Assembly: GCA_964443225.1 (NCBI GenBank)
Contig: CAYUCC010000017.1
Span: forward strand, 14,988-78,987
Direction of reading: 5' to 3'
From: SSC4 sp964443225
GTDB taxonomy: Bacteria > Chloroflexota > Anaerolineae > SSC4 > Amarolineaceae
DNA: 64,000 nucleotides
Every line of letters starts with the position of its first letter. The stretch's first letter is position 1. This document shows, one piece after another, positions 42,684-51,783 of the stretch. The translations under genes were made by a program, and so were the position numbers. Under the pieces are notes generated by a model. It worked only from the letters and a program-made list of their open reading frames with translations. It had not been told where the DNA came from and made no database searches.

Positions 42684-44082
42684 CCAACTCCACCAACGCC
42701 TCCTCCACGAAACCCACAAACACATCGGTATCCGGCATGATCTCAGGGCACGAGGTGGCGGTGATCGTGACGGAACCGGCGTAGCTGAAGACCGTGATCA
42801 GCAGGCCGACCCCGTCGTAGATTGGAGTCATACCCATGGTGCTGAGCATGCGCGCACCGTGCAGGTAAAGAGGTGCCTGGCTCCCAGGCACGTTCGTGAT
42901 GACACAGTTGAAGATCGGGTTGATGCGCCTGGTGATGCGCGAGCCGGTGTAGAGTTGGGCCGCGGCGCTCGCCAGCGCAAAGGGGATCAACTGTGTCGAA
43001 TCGACCAAACCCTGCGCATCGACGGCGTAGTGGTAGGCCTTGCTCTGTTGGGCGCCGACCTGGATGCGCCGCAGGCGCCGCAGTGGGTTAGCTTCGTCGG
43101 TGGCCAGCTTGACCAGGATGGCTGAGACCTGGTTGCCCATCGCTGCCTTTGCATCCGGGGTACGCGTCGATATCGGTACCATCGCAATCAGCGGTTTTTT
43201 GGGCAGGTCATCTTTGGCCAGCAGGTAACGCCGCAAGGCACCCGCCGAGATGGCGAGGATGACGTCGTTGACGGTGATTCCCGGCACCTGGTCTTTCACC
43301 GCTTTGATTCGGTCCAGCGCAATCGTGCAGCAGTCCCAGGTGCGGCGTGCGCTCACGGGAACGTTCAGACTCGTACGCGGCCCGGCATACAGCCAGGGCA
43401 GCGAGCGGACGCCCGCGGCACGCGGTACGAACGGCAGCTTGACCGCCGAACGGACGGCCGCCGAGAGTAAGTCGACCACCTCGCGCGGGATACGCAGGGC
43501 ATCCCGCGACGTGCGCGTGAGCACTGCCAGATCGCCGGGTGCCGCCCTGGGCTGCCAGGGTGGCGGATCCGCCATCGGGCCGCGCAGCGGTGTTGTGTCC
43601 AGCATGACACCCAGCATCGTACCGCCCGCCAGGCCATCACTGGCGGCATGGTGGACCTTGCCAATCAGGGCGACCGAGCCCGGCGGCACGTCAGGGACCG
43701 TCTCCAGTCCTTCGATGAAGACCATCTCCCACAGCGGGCGTGCATGATCCAAAGGCCGGCTGATGACGTCGGCCATGACCGCACGCAGTTCCGCCCATCC
43801 ACCGGGTGCGGGCAGGTACACATGCTGCAGGTGATGGTCCAGGTCGAAATCGGGATCTTCGATCCAGTACGGGTGCCCCAGGTTAAGCGGGACCATCACC
43901 AGCCGCTCGCGGTAGGTACGCACCAGGTGCAGGCGCGCGGCAACGTGGGCGCGCAGGGTGGGAAAATCGAGTTGCGTGCCCGCGGTCCCCGTCTCGAAAA
44001 TGTTGAGTGCAGCGACGTGCATCGGCGCGCGTGGAATCTCAAGATAGAGAAATGCCGCGTCGAGACCGGAAAGCGATCTCAT
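42658..44082 (-). CDS. Wax ester synthase / diacylglycerol acyltransferase (WS/DGAT)
   Basis: A 474-aa acyltransferase that esterifies acyl-CoA with long-chain alcohols or diacylglycerol. RSLSGLDAAFLYLE opens the protein, the catalytic HHxxxDG motif appears as KVHHAASDGLAGG near residue 140, and VNDVILAISAGALRRYL near 270 and NVPGSQAPLYLHGARM near 400 are family signatures. Length is normal. The end GVGSTE is repeat-encoded, as in the GT4 at 1056. With the acyl-CoA ligase and phasin it hints at neutral-lipid or polyester storage. Confidence 0.92.
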   Translation of the reverse strand: MRSLSGLDAAFLYLEIPRAPMHVAALNIFETGTAGTQLDFPTLRAHVAARLHLVRTYRERLVMVPLNLGHPYWIEDPDFDLDHHLQHVYLPAPGGWAELRAVMADVISRPLDHARPLWEMVFIEGLETVPDVPPGSVALIGKVHHAASDGLAGGTMLGVMLDTTPLRGPMADPPPWQPRAAPGDLAVLTRTSRDALRIPREVVDLLSAAVRSAVKLPFVPRAAGVRSLPWLYAGPRTSLNVPVSARRTWDCCTIALDRIKAVKDQVPGITVNDVILAISAGALRRYLLAKDDLPKKPLIAMVPISTRTPDAKAAMGNQVSAILVKLATDEANPLRRLRRIQVGAQQSKAYHYAVDAQGLVDSTQLIPFALASAAAQLYTGSRITRRINPIFNCVITNVPGSQAPLYLHGARMLSTMGMTPIYDGVGLLITVFSYAGSVTITATSCPEIMPDTDVFVGFVEEALVELEWGVGSTE

Positions 44083-44162
44083 CCTGGCTGCACCCGGATC
44101 CCCTGAACCGCGATTTCATCCATTGGGAAACGACCGGTTATCCTCCTGCCTGTGATATCAAG

Positions 44163-44191
44163 AGTATACACCTTTGGATAATGTACGGCAA
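44163..44191 (-). promoter_or_regulatory. Promoter of the WS/DGAT gene
   Basis: On the minus strand it reads TTGCCG, a 17-bp spacer, then TATACT (44168-44163), about 80 bp before the start. Confidence 0.6.
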
Positions 44192-44234
44192 AGGCGCCAT
44201 GGATCGCAGTTTCGGCAGCTCATGATTTTGCGTT

Positions 44235-44272
44235 CGTAGTGCGCCCTTTGGCGCGCTGAAGCGCCCACTACG
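44235..44272. repeat. REP-like hairpin
   Basis: CGTAGTG (44235-44241) and CACTACG (44266-44272) enclose GGCGC/GCGCC, forming a nested hairpin in the divergent region before the DNA polymerase gene. Confidence 0.65.
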
Positions 44273-44317
44273 AGCCTTTAGTTTGCCATTTTGCTGGCTG
44301 CGTTCTATGATGCTGCC

Positions 44318-47300
44318 ATGTCCTTCACCCATCTCGAAGTCCACTCCCACTTCACCCTGCTCGGCGCTACGCCCTCGGTGCCGGCGTTGGTAGCGCGTGC
44401 CCAGGCGGATGGCCTGAGTCACCTGGCGCTCACCGATACGCATGCGCTGTACGGGGCGGTGGCGTTTGCCCGTGCCTGCCGGGCGGCCGGCATCCAGCCC
44501 ATCATCGGCATGACGGTGACGGTGGCCGGTGCGTCCGTTTTGGACGACGAAACCGTACCGGGCCAGCTTGTCCTGCTGGCGACCAGCCCTGCGGGTTATC
44601 GTTCACTCTGCCGGCTGTCGTCCCGCATCCAGGGCAGCCCCGCCCGCGAGACGCTGGCGGTCCGTGGCCTGGAGTGGGAGGACCTGGCGGCAAACCAGGA
44701 AGGGCTGTTCTGCCTGAGCGGCGGGCGACAGGGTTGGATCGAACGGTACCTACGCGCGGGTGACCCTGCTGCCGCACAGCAGGCCCTATCCCGCCTGGCG
44801 AGCATCTATGACCAGCACACCGGCCTGGCCCTGGAGCTGCACGACCCGGCGGATGCAGCCGTGGCACACGAGGTGGCGGCTTTGGCCCGCCGGATGGGGC
44901 TGGTGACCGTGGCTGTGCAGCCGGTCTACTGCCTGGCCCCCGGTGACTGGCCGCAGCTGCAGCTGCTGGCCGCCATCCGGCACAACGTGCGCTTGGGCGA
45001 TGATACACCAGGCGGAACGACGGCCCGCCATCCCGCAGCGGAGAACCACTGGCTGTCGCCGGCTGAGGTCACGGCGCGGTTTGCCGGTTTTCCACAGGCG
45101 GTGGCGCAGACCGGCGTCATCGCTGCCCTGTGCGCTGACTGCCTGCCGGACGGCCGGCCCATCTGGCCCGCGCTTGCGCTGCCGCCGGCACAAACCGCCG
45201 ACACGGCACTGACCCATCTGGCGCAGGCGGGGCTGGACCACACCTATGCGCCCGAATCGCCCCAGCGCGCTGCGGCCCAACGGCGCCTGTCGACCGAACT
45301 CGCGGCGATCACAACCCACGGCTACGCCCCCCTGTTCCTGGTGGTGGCCGACATCGTGCGCTTCGCCCGCGCCCACGAGATTCCCGTCAGTACGCGCGGC
45401 AGCGTGGCCAATTCGCTGGTGGCCTTCTGCACGGGCATCACGACCGTCGACCCGGTCGAACACGGTCTGCTCTTCGAGCGTTTTCTCAACCCGGCACGCG
45501 CCAATCCACCCGATATCGATCTCGATTTCTGCAGCCGGCGCCGCGACGAAGTGCTGCACTACGTGCGCGAAACTTATGGCACCGACCACGTCGCACTCAT
45601 TGGTACCATCAGCACCTTGCAGCTGCAGTCGGCGGTGCGCGAAACGGGCAAGGCTTACGGACTGCCCGCTGCCCAGATCGACCGCCTGGTCAGCCGCCTG
45701 CCGCGCCGCTGGCACCCCGACCCGCGCCGCCGCGACAGCCGCACAATGGACGACGTGCTGGCGACACTGGACGACCCCCTGGAACGTGAGATCGTGCGCC
45801 TGGCGTATGCCCTCGTGGGCCAGCCCGATCATCTCAGCGTGCACCCCGGCGGGATGGTCATCACGCCGGGCCCGCTGACCGACGTGCTGCCGGTGCAGTG
45901 GGCACCCAAGGGGTTCCTGATTACCCAGTTCGAGCACGGCGATGTCGAGGCACTGGGTTTGCCCAAGATGGATTTGCTGGGCATCCGTGCCCTGACCGTG
46001 CTGGCCGATGCTGCCGACGCTGTGCGCCAGGGGCACGATCCGGCCTTTCGCCTGGCCTCGATTCCACTGGATGATCCCGCCACGGGTGAGCTCATCGCAC
46101 GCGGCGAGACGATCGGGGTGTTTCAGTGCGAGTCGGACGGCGCGCAGCGCACGCTGCGTAAGCTGCAAGCGCACACGGTGCGCGACCTGGCGGTGGCCAA
46201 TGCGTTTTTCAAGCCGGGGCCGGCCATGGGCGGCATGGCCAACGCGTTCGTGCGCCGCTACCGCGGCGAAGAGCCGGTGAGGTACCTGCATCCCGCCCTG
46301 GCGCCGATCCTGGGTCCGACGATGGGCGTATTGATCTTCCAGGAGCAGGTGCTGCGCCTGGCGCACGAGATTGCCGGGCTGAGCTGGGCGCAGGCCGACC
46401 AGCTGCGGCGCGGCATGAGCCATTTTGGCGCGCACGAGATGGCGGCGCTGCGCGACGAATTCGTGCTGGGCTGCCAGCGTCCACCGCCCGCCGGACCCGG
46501 GTTCCCACCGGTTCAGGCCAATACGCTCTGGGAACAGGTCATGCCCTTTGCGGGCTACGGGTTCAACCAGGGGCACGCGACGGCGTACGCCGACGTCAGT
46601 TACCGTTCGGCCTATCTCAAAACACACTACGCCGCCGAATTTCTCTGCGCACGCCTGGCCGACTACGGGGGTTTCCACCATCCGGCGATCTACATGGCCG
46701 AGGCGGTGCGCCTGGGCCTGGCGGTGCGGCCACCGCACGTCAATGACAGCGCCGCGGCGTTCAGCCTGGTCGAACGGCGCGTTTTGACCATGGGCCTGGG
46801 CCAGGTGCGCGACCTGCGGCGCTCGGCGGTGGATGAGCTGCTCGACCAGCGCACGCGGCAGCCCTTCACCGGGCTGCGCGACCTGGTGCAGCGGGTGTCG
46901 TTACGCACCAAAGAAATCGACCACCTCATCCGCAGCGGGGCACTGGACGGGCTTGCACCAAGCCGCGCCGCGCTGCTGGACGAAGCCAGGGAGATCGGCC
47001 GGCACAGTGCGGGACAGCTGTCCTTTACCTTCGAGCGGCCCCGCGTGCCGGCGGAGACACTGCGCCAGCGGTGGGACTGGGAGGCCGAGCTGTTGGGCCT
47101 GCCTGTGAGTGCGTTTGCCGATCCGTTGGCCCTGGTGCGTGACCGTCTGCCGCCGCACGTGCCGCTGGCCGGGCTGCCCACCACGGGCGGCCGGCCAGTG
47201 CTGACAGCTGGTGTACGACTGCCCGGCTGGACCGGTGGGCCGGGCTTTTTCCTGGGAGACGGCCAGACCTTCGTGATTGTGCGGGGCGATAAAGCAGCCA

Positions 47301-47416
47301 AAGCCCCGCCACCCTGGGAGCCGCTGCTGGTGCAAGGGCGCTGGGTCGGTGACGGCTGGGGCAGCTTCTGGCTGCAGATTGACAGAATCGAGGCAGACAA
47401 TGACATTAAAAAATGA
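44318..47416 (+). CDS. C-family DNA polymerase, DnaE2/ImuC-like alpha subunit
   Basis: A 1,032-aa polymerase, shorter than the replicative DnaE. The PHP domain starts FTHLEVHSHFTLLGATPS with LALTDTHALYGAV. Palm catalytic acids are visible in PDIDLDFCSRRRDE near residue 400 and PKMDLLGIRAL near 545. The finger and tail parts include FFKPGPAMGGMANAFVRRYRG and FAGYGFNQGHATAYA. Size and compact C-terminus suggest an error-prone translesion polymerase, but no ImuA or ImuB gene is adjacent. The ATG at 44318 was chosen; a TTG at 44291 is the alternative. Confidence 0.85.
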   Translation: MSFTHLEVHSHFTLLGATPSVPALVARAQADGLSHLALTDTHALYGAVAFARACRAAGIQPIIGMTVTVAGASVLDDETVPGQLVLLATSPAGYRSLCRLSSRIQGSPARETLAVRGLEWEDLAANQEGLFCLSGGRQGWIERYLRAGDPAAAQQALSRLASIYDQHTGLALELHDPADAAVAHEVAALARRMGLVTVAVQPVYCLAPGDWPQLQLLAAIRHNVRLGDDTPGGTTARHPAAENHWLSPAEVTARFAGFPQAVAQTGVIAALCADCLPDGRPIWPALALPPAQTADTALTHLAQAGLDHTYAPESPQRAAAQRRLSTELAAITTHGYAPLFLVVADIVRFARAHEIPVSTRGSVANSLVAFCTGITTVDPVEHGLLFERFLNPARANPPDIDLDFCSRRRDEVLHYVRETYGTDHVALIGTISTLQLQSAVRETGKAYGLPAAQIDRLVSRLPRRWHPDPRRRDSRTMDDVLATLDDPLEREIVRLAYALVGQPDHLSVHPGGMVITPGPLTDVLPVQWAPKGFLITQFEHGDVEALGLPKMDLLGIRALTVLADAADAVRQGHDPAFRLASIPLDDPATGELIARGETIGVFQCESDGAQRTLRKLQAHTVRDLAVANAFFKPGPAMGGMANAFVRRYRGEEPVRYLHPALAPILGPTMGVLIFQEQVLRLAHEIAGLSWAQADQLRRGMSHFGAHEMAALRDEFVLGCQRPPPAGPGFPPVQANTLWEQVMPFAGYGFNQGHATAYADVSYRSAYLKTHYAAEFLCARLADYGGFHHPAIYMAEAVRLGLAVRPPHVNDSAAAFSLVERRVLTMGLGQVRDLRRSAVDELLDQRTRQPFTGLRDLVQRVSLRTKEIDHLIRSGALDGLAPSRAALLDEAREIGRHSAGQLSFTFERPRVPAETLRQRWDWEAELLGLPVSAFADPLALVRDRLPPHVPLAGLPTTGGRPVLTAGVRLPGWTGGPGFFLGDGQTFVIVRGDKAAKAPPPWEPLLVQGRWVGDGWGSFWLQIDRIEADNDIKK

Positions 47417-47573
47417 CCGGTTCACCTATCGAGTAACGTGGTCCGAAGAGGATGAAGAGTATGTCCGGCTCGAACGCAGGATCGCCCCATCCGCTGTTTT
47501 CCCAGGCGACCGAGCGCAACAGGATAGGTATCGATCGTTTTGGGTTTTCGGATCGACTCCTGGCAATTACTGA
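47400..47573 (+). pseudogene. HicB-like antitoxin remnant with frameshift
   Basis: The first 20 codons (TLKNDRFTYRVTWSEEDEEY) match HicB-type antitoxins. The continuing frame is unrelated, while the +1 frame after about 47462 restores a degraded GSNAGSPHPLFSQATERNR, comparable with the HicB pattern of a Gly-Leu core and ATPEEAL. It overlaps the polymerase end by 17 bp and has no toxin partner. Confidence 0.6.
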
Positions 47574-47768
47574 GCACCGAATGATCACCCCATGGTCTGG
47601 CGAACGAACATCTCCGCGCGGTATTCTCCTGACATCCGATGACCGCAGCCAGTCGCAAACTGGCTCTTGAGGAACTCGCGGTCCCCTGACCCGTTGTGGG
47701 AAGGACTCGACCGCGCCAAACCTGCCACGCGGTCCGACGTGGCAACCCGGAGGGTGAATCGTACCGCA

Positions 47769-49346
47769 ATGACCATTCGCTCAGAATCCGCCACTACCCA
47801 CAAGCCACGTGTCCACCTCGGCAGCCTGACCGCCCTGGCACAGAGTGCCTGGATGGCCTTCCCCCTGGCCGCCGACGTTCTCGAACAGCTCTACCTGGCG
47901 CCGGCTGCCTGGCTGCGGCGCGGCATTGCTGCCGCCGGCATGCCGCGGCGGCCCCGCCAGCTGCGGCTGCGCGGCCTCCTGACGCGGGAGTTCAGCATCG
48001 CCGAAGCGAGCTTCATTCTGATGGCGTCGTTTTTTCTGTCGGCGGGTTTGGGTGCGGTGCGCCAGGTGTTGTTCAACGCCACGTTTGGCGTCAGCGCCGA
48101 GGCCAACGCCTATTACGCCGCCTTCCGGCTGCCGGACACCCTGTTCAGCCTGATCGCCGGCGGCGCGCTGTCCAGCGCGATGATCCCCGTCCTGCTCAGT
48201 GCACAGCGCGAAGAGGGGGACGGGGCGGCCTGGCGGCTGGTGAGCCAGGTGTTGACCGCCCTCATGGCCGTTTTTGCCCTGGTGATTCTTCTCGTAGCCG
48301 TGTTTGCACCCGCCCTGGTCACTACGGTTCTGGCGCCCGGCTTCGACAGCGAGACCAGTGCACTCACCGTGACGCTCACACGTATCATGCTGCTGCAGCC
48401 GTTGATTCTCCTGTTGGGCAGCGTCGCCACCGCCGTGCTCAACAGCCGAAATCAGTTTTTGCTCACCGGCCTGTCGGTGTTGAGTCACAACATCAGCCTG
48501 ATCGCGGCTATTCTCTTGGTCGGCAAGCTGCCTGGCCTGGGCATTCTGGGGCCGACCCTCGGTGTGATCGGTGGGGCGATCCTGCAGGTGCTCATTCTGC
48601 TGCCCGGCCTGCGCGGCCGCGGTGGGCGTGTGCGGCTGGTGCACCGCCTGGGTGGTGGACGGCTGCGCGAAGTGATGCGGCTTCTCATCCCCAACGGTTT
48701 GTCGGTTGGCGTCAACTACAGCGGATTCATCGTCGATACCTCATTTGCCAGTCGGGCGGCCGATCAGGCGGCGCTGGCTGCGCTGTACAACGCGTTTCTC
48801 CTGGTGGGTCTGCCGATTGCGCTGTTGGGCCAGGCGGTGGGGCAGGCCACCTTTCCACGGCTGGCGGTGCACGCCGACGTGGGGGACTGGGTGGGTATGC
48901 GCCGGACGCTCTTGCGCAGCCTGCTGGCCGCTGTCGGGCTGGCGCTGCCGGCGGTGGCGGCGCTGGTCCTGTGGGGCCGGTCGACCATCCGCATCATTTT
49001 CGAGCGCGGCGAATTTACGATGGCGGCGGGTGATCTGACCTTCCAGGTGCTGGTGGTCTATGCGATTGGTCTGCCCGCCTACGTTGCCACTGAGGTCGTG
49101 ACCCGCGGCCTCATTTCGATGCGCGACACACGCACGCCGCTCCTGACCAACAGCGCGCAGCTGGTTCTGCGTATTGCTTTGATCACGCTGCTGCTCGGTT
49201 CGTTTGGCACGTTGGCGATTCCCCTGGCGTTCATGATTTCGTGCAGCCTGGAAACGTTGGTTCTGACGGTCGTATTGGTCCTGCGGCTGCGGAGCCGTTT
49301 GCACGGGCGAGATGGGGTCCCGCAATCGATAGTGGAGGTGGAATAA
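47769..49346 (+). CDS. murJ: Lipid II flippase MurJ
   Basis: A 525-aa polytopic MATE/MviN-type transporter that flips the peptidoglycan precursor lipid II. About 90 N-terminal residues precede the core, which begins SIAEASFILMASFFLSAGLG and has the signature DTLFSLIAGGALSSAMIPV near residue 125. The C-terminal half contains GRSTIRIIFERGEFT and VVTRGLISMRDTRTPLL near 450. The ATG at 47769 was chosen; the N-terminal extension beyond the usual MviN start is longer than normal. It lies 2 bp upstream of the next gene, so they share an operon. Confidence 0.88.
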   Translation: MTIRSESATTHKPRVHLGSLTALAQSAWMAFPLAADVLEQLYLAPAAWLRRGIAAAGMPRRPRQLRLRGLLTREFSIAEASFILMASFFLSAGLGAVRQVLFNATFGVSAEANAYYAAFRLPDTLFSLIAGGALSSAMIPVLLSAQREEGDGAAWRLVSQVLTALMAVFALVILLVAVFAPALVTTVLAPGFDSETSALTVTLTRIMLLQPLILLLGSVATAVLNSRNQFLLTGLSVLSHNISLIAAILLVGKLPGLGILGPTLGVIGGAILQVLILLPGLRGRGGRVRLVHRLGGGRLREVMRLLIPNGLSVGVNYSGFIVDTSFASRAADQAALAALYNAFLLVGLPIALLGQAVGQATFPRLAVHADVGDWVGMRRTLLRSLLAAVGLALPAVAALVLWGRSTIRIIFERGEFTMAAGDLTFQVLVVYAIGLPAYVATEVVTRGLISMRDTRTPLLTNSAQLVLRIALITLLLGSFGTLAIPLAFMISCSLETLVLTVVLVLRLRSRLHGRDGVPQSIVEVE

Positions 49347-49348
49347 CG

Positions 49349-49936
49349 ATGTCACTGCAGAAAGTGTTCGATCCCGAAAAGGTGGCCCATTACGAAGCGG
49401 CCGGCTGGGAAGCGTACTACGATCGTAACTGGCCGCGTGTGCTGCGGCTGATGGTGCAGCTCAACCGCGAGCAGTTTGGCCTCTCCTGGTTTCAAGCCAT
49501 CGCCGCCGCAGTCGACATTGTGCGTGCCAGCATTGCGTTTGCACCGCAGGACAACGACGCGCTCAAGGCAACGGCGTACCTGCAGCGTTTCTACGCGAAG
49601 GCCCGCCGGGCGCAGCAGATCGACGCCGATGCGGCCACCCTGGCGGCACGCGAGATCGATTATTGGATCGTACACCGGCAGCTGGCCGTGACGCGTAAGG
49701 TGGACCCCCAGCACAACGGCAGTATCGAGCCGATGGTCCAATCACTGGCGGCGCTCCATGCGGCGTTGTTCAACTCGACACCGGCGGCCATGCGCACATC
49801 GGCCGAGCTGCGTGCCGAGGCCGCGGTAGCCGTCGATCGTATCACCGGCCGGTATTCGACCGACGTGGCCGAAGATTGGCGTCAGGTGGCACTGCTGCTG
49901 AGCCAGGCGTATCGGGCGGTACAAGAGAATCTGTAA
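49349..49936 (+). CDS. Conserved helical protein of unknown function
   Basis: A 195-aa, mostly helical soluble protein that I do not recognise. It begins QKVFDPEKVAHYEAAGWEAY and has a basic YAKARRAQQIDADAA segment. GGAGGTGG precedes the ATG. Directly after murJ, so it may work in envelope biogenesis or simply be co-transcribed. Confidence 0.75.
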   Translation: MSLQKVFDPEKVAHYEAAGWEAYYDRNWPRVLRLMVQLNREQFGLSWFQAIAAAVDIVRASIAFAPQDNDALKATAYLQRFYAKARRAQQIDADAATLAAREIDYWIVHRQLAVTRKVDPQHNGSIEPMVQSLAALHAALFNSTPAAMRTSAELRAEAAVAVDRITGRYSTDVAEDWRQVALLLSQAYRAVQENL

Positions 49937-49970
49937 GTGCTGACACTGCGCTGGCGGGGGGCAAGGCTGT

Positions 49971-50420
49971 TCAATTTTCAGCGGCCAGCGCTTCCCCCTG
50001 GCGTGCCGCCAGGCCGCGCCAGAGCAAAAACAACAGCAGGCCGAACGGACCGGTCATCAGTGTGAAAGCCAGCGCCGGTATCCGTACCCACGCCGGCGCA
50101 TCGAGCTGCATGGCCCGCCGGTAGATCCAGGCGCCGGTGAACAGATCGAGCGCCAGCATGTGTGACCACGCCGCCAGCGTGCCCTGCGGCGTGCTCAAGC
50201 CGCGGCGAATGCCATCCAGCGATGTAAAATCGAGACCACCACCCTCCCGCTGCCCGGCACGGGCGGCCAGACCCAGGGCTGCCAGGTAGTGGCACGCCGC
50301 CAGACCAAATACGATACTCGAACGGCTCAGACGCCGGGTGACCACCCAGCGGGGTGCGAACATCATGAGCAGCCACAACGGCATCGGAAATGCGTTGACG
50401 AGCTTAAAGAACGTGTCCAT
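49971..50420 (-). CDS. ABA4-like (DUF4281) membrane protein
   Basis: A 149-aa protein with four hydrophobic segments. FFKLVNAFPMPLWLLMMFAP, WSHMLALDLFTGAWIYRRAM and TGPFGLLLFLLWR match the ABA4-like family. The plant member is linked to neoxanthin synthesis; the bacterial role is unknown. The ATG at 50420 follows the arfB stop closely, in one minus-strand operon. Confidence 0.78.
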   Translation of the reverse strand: MDTFFKLVNAFPMPLWLLMMFAPRWVVTRRLSRSSIVFGLAACHYLAALGLAARAGQREGGGLDFTSLDGIRRGLSTPQGTLAAWSHMLALDLFTGAWIYRRAMQLDAPAWVRIPALAFTLMTGPFGLLLFLLWRGLAARQGEALAAEN

Positions 50421-50424
50421 GGCC

Positions 50425-50892
50425 TCACTCCTCGTCCTGATCGACGCGGCCGCGCAGGCGTTTGAAGACGCCGCGCTGCCGTTTGCGCTGCACACGACGG
50501 CGTTTGGCGCCGCCGGTGGGGCGGGTGGCGACGCGGGGGCGTGTTTCGTACAGGGCGCGCTGTAACAGCTGTTTGAAGCGTTCGATCGCGTCGGCCCGGT
50601 TATCGGCCTGGCTGCGTGTGCTGCCAGCCACGACGTGCAGAATCCCGGATTTGTCGATGCGGTTGCCCAGGCGGGCCAGCAGCAGGCCGCGCTGCCGGTC
50701 GTCGAGGCTTGGGGAGCTGGCGACGTCGAACTGCAGCTCGACGCGGGTTTCGGTCTTGTTCACGTGCTGACCGCCCGGCCCGCCGCTGCGGCTGTAGGAA
50801 AATACGAGCTCGGTGACCGGAATCGCCAACGTTCGATCGCCGTCTGGTACCACGACAAACCGGTCGGCAGGTTCCAGGCTAGGCGTGGCCAT
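50425..50892 (-). CDS. arfB: Peptidyl-tRNA hydrolase ArfB (rescue factor)
   Basis: A 155-aa class-I release-factor-like protein. The GGQ motif lies in SYSRSGGPGGQHVNKTETRV, and the C-terminus is a long basic tail (KRRRVQRKRQRGVFKRLRGR) that would enter the mRNA channel of stalled ribosomes. Family length is normal (about 140-150 aa). The ATG at 50892 overlaps the upstream hydrolase by 14 bp. Confidence 0.9.
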   Translation of the reverse strand: MATPSLEPADRFVVVPDGDRTLAIPVTELVFSYSRSGGPGGQHVNKTETRVELQFDVASSPSLDDRQRGLLLARLGNRIDKSGILHVVAGSTRSQADNRADAIERFKQLLQRALYETRPRVATRPTGGAKRRRVQRKRQRGVFKRLRGRVDQDEE

Positions 50893-51760
50893 GACCGTCC
50901 ACCGCAGCGGGCAATGCGGTTTGGCCAGAAAGAAGCTGCGCAGGCACCCTGGTGCGTTGACTCTGTTCGAGGGCCAGCAGGAACTCAAGAATCAGCGGAT
51001 TCACCACTTCGGGCCGGTCGATGTTGCTGGCGTGGCGTGAGCCGGGTATTTTGACCAGGCGTGCATGTGGCAAACGGCGCAGCAGCCGCTCCTGGTACAC
51101 CGGCGGCACGACCGTGTCCAGCTCACCGGAGAGGATCAGGGTGGGAGAGACGACACGCTGCAAGGTGCGGCCAGGCCAAAAGCGGGCAATCGCCGCCGTG
51201 CTGCGCCGGTAGGCCGTGACATCATTTTCAGCGATGCGCCGGGTGGTCATGTCGCGGAACAGACGCTGGTGTGGTTCGGGGAACAGGCTTGCGGCCACAA
51301 TGGCAGCCGTGTCTTGCATACCCCGCGCGCGTTCGACCCGCAGCGCCCGCAGGCGGCCCCACAGCGTGCGCAGCATGGTGCGCGGCGGCGGCCACAAACC
51401 GGGCAGCGTATTGATCAGCACCAGGCTGCGCACCCAGGCCGGGTGGGATATCGCCAGCTGCTGGGCGACCATGCCCCCCAGGCTGAGTCCCACGACGTGC
51501 ACAGGTCCTATTCCCAACGCAGTTACGAAGGCAGCCACATCGGCGGCCAGCGTCGCCATGGTATAGCGTTCATCGGGCTTGTCCGACAAACCGTGGCCGC
51601 GCAGGTCGACGGCCAGGCAGCGGAAGTGGCGACCCAGGTCGGGGAGCTGAAACACCCAATCATCGGCGCAGGACCCCAGGCCGTGGAGCAGAACAACCGG
51701 CGGCCCGTCCCCCCACGATTCATAACGTAGTCGAATGCTGTTGACATAAACAAATGGCAT
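50879..51760 (-). CDS. Alpha/beta hydrolase
   Basis: A 293-aa hydrolase with VVLLHGLGSCADDW, the nucleophile elbow VVGLSLGGMVAQQLA near residue 92, SGELDTVVPPVYQE carrying the acid near 215, and the final His in IPGSRHASN near 245. Substrate cannot be inferred. It is the first gene of an arfB/ABA4-like run. Confidence 0.88.
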   Translation of the reverse strand: MPFVYVNSIRLRYESWGDGPPVVLLHGLGSCADDWVFQLPDLGRHFRCLAVDLRGHGLSDKPDERYTMATLAADVAAFVTALGIGPVHVVGLSLGGMVAQQLAISHPAWVRSLVLINTLPGLWPPPRTMLRTLWGRLRALRVERARGMQDTAAIVAASLFPEPHQRLFRDMTTRRIAENDVTAYRRSTAAIARFWPGRTLQRVVSPTLILSGELDTVVPPVYQERLLRRLPHARLVKIPGSRHASNIDRPEVVNPLILEFLLALEQSQRTRVPAQLLSGQTALPAAVDGHGHA

Positions 51761-51783
51761 CGGTACTCCACAAGATCGTCAGA

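Noticed and set aside
44786..46738. 650-codon minus-strand open frame opposite the DNA polymerase
   Set aside because: Shadow of the polymerase gene; composition and lack of motifs are typical of an antisense frame.
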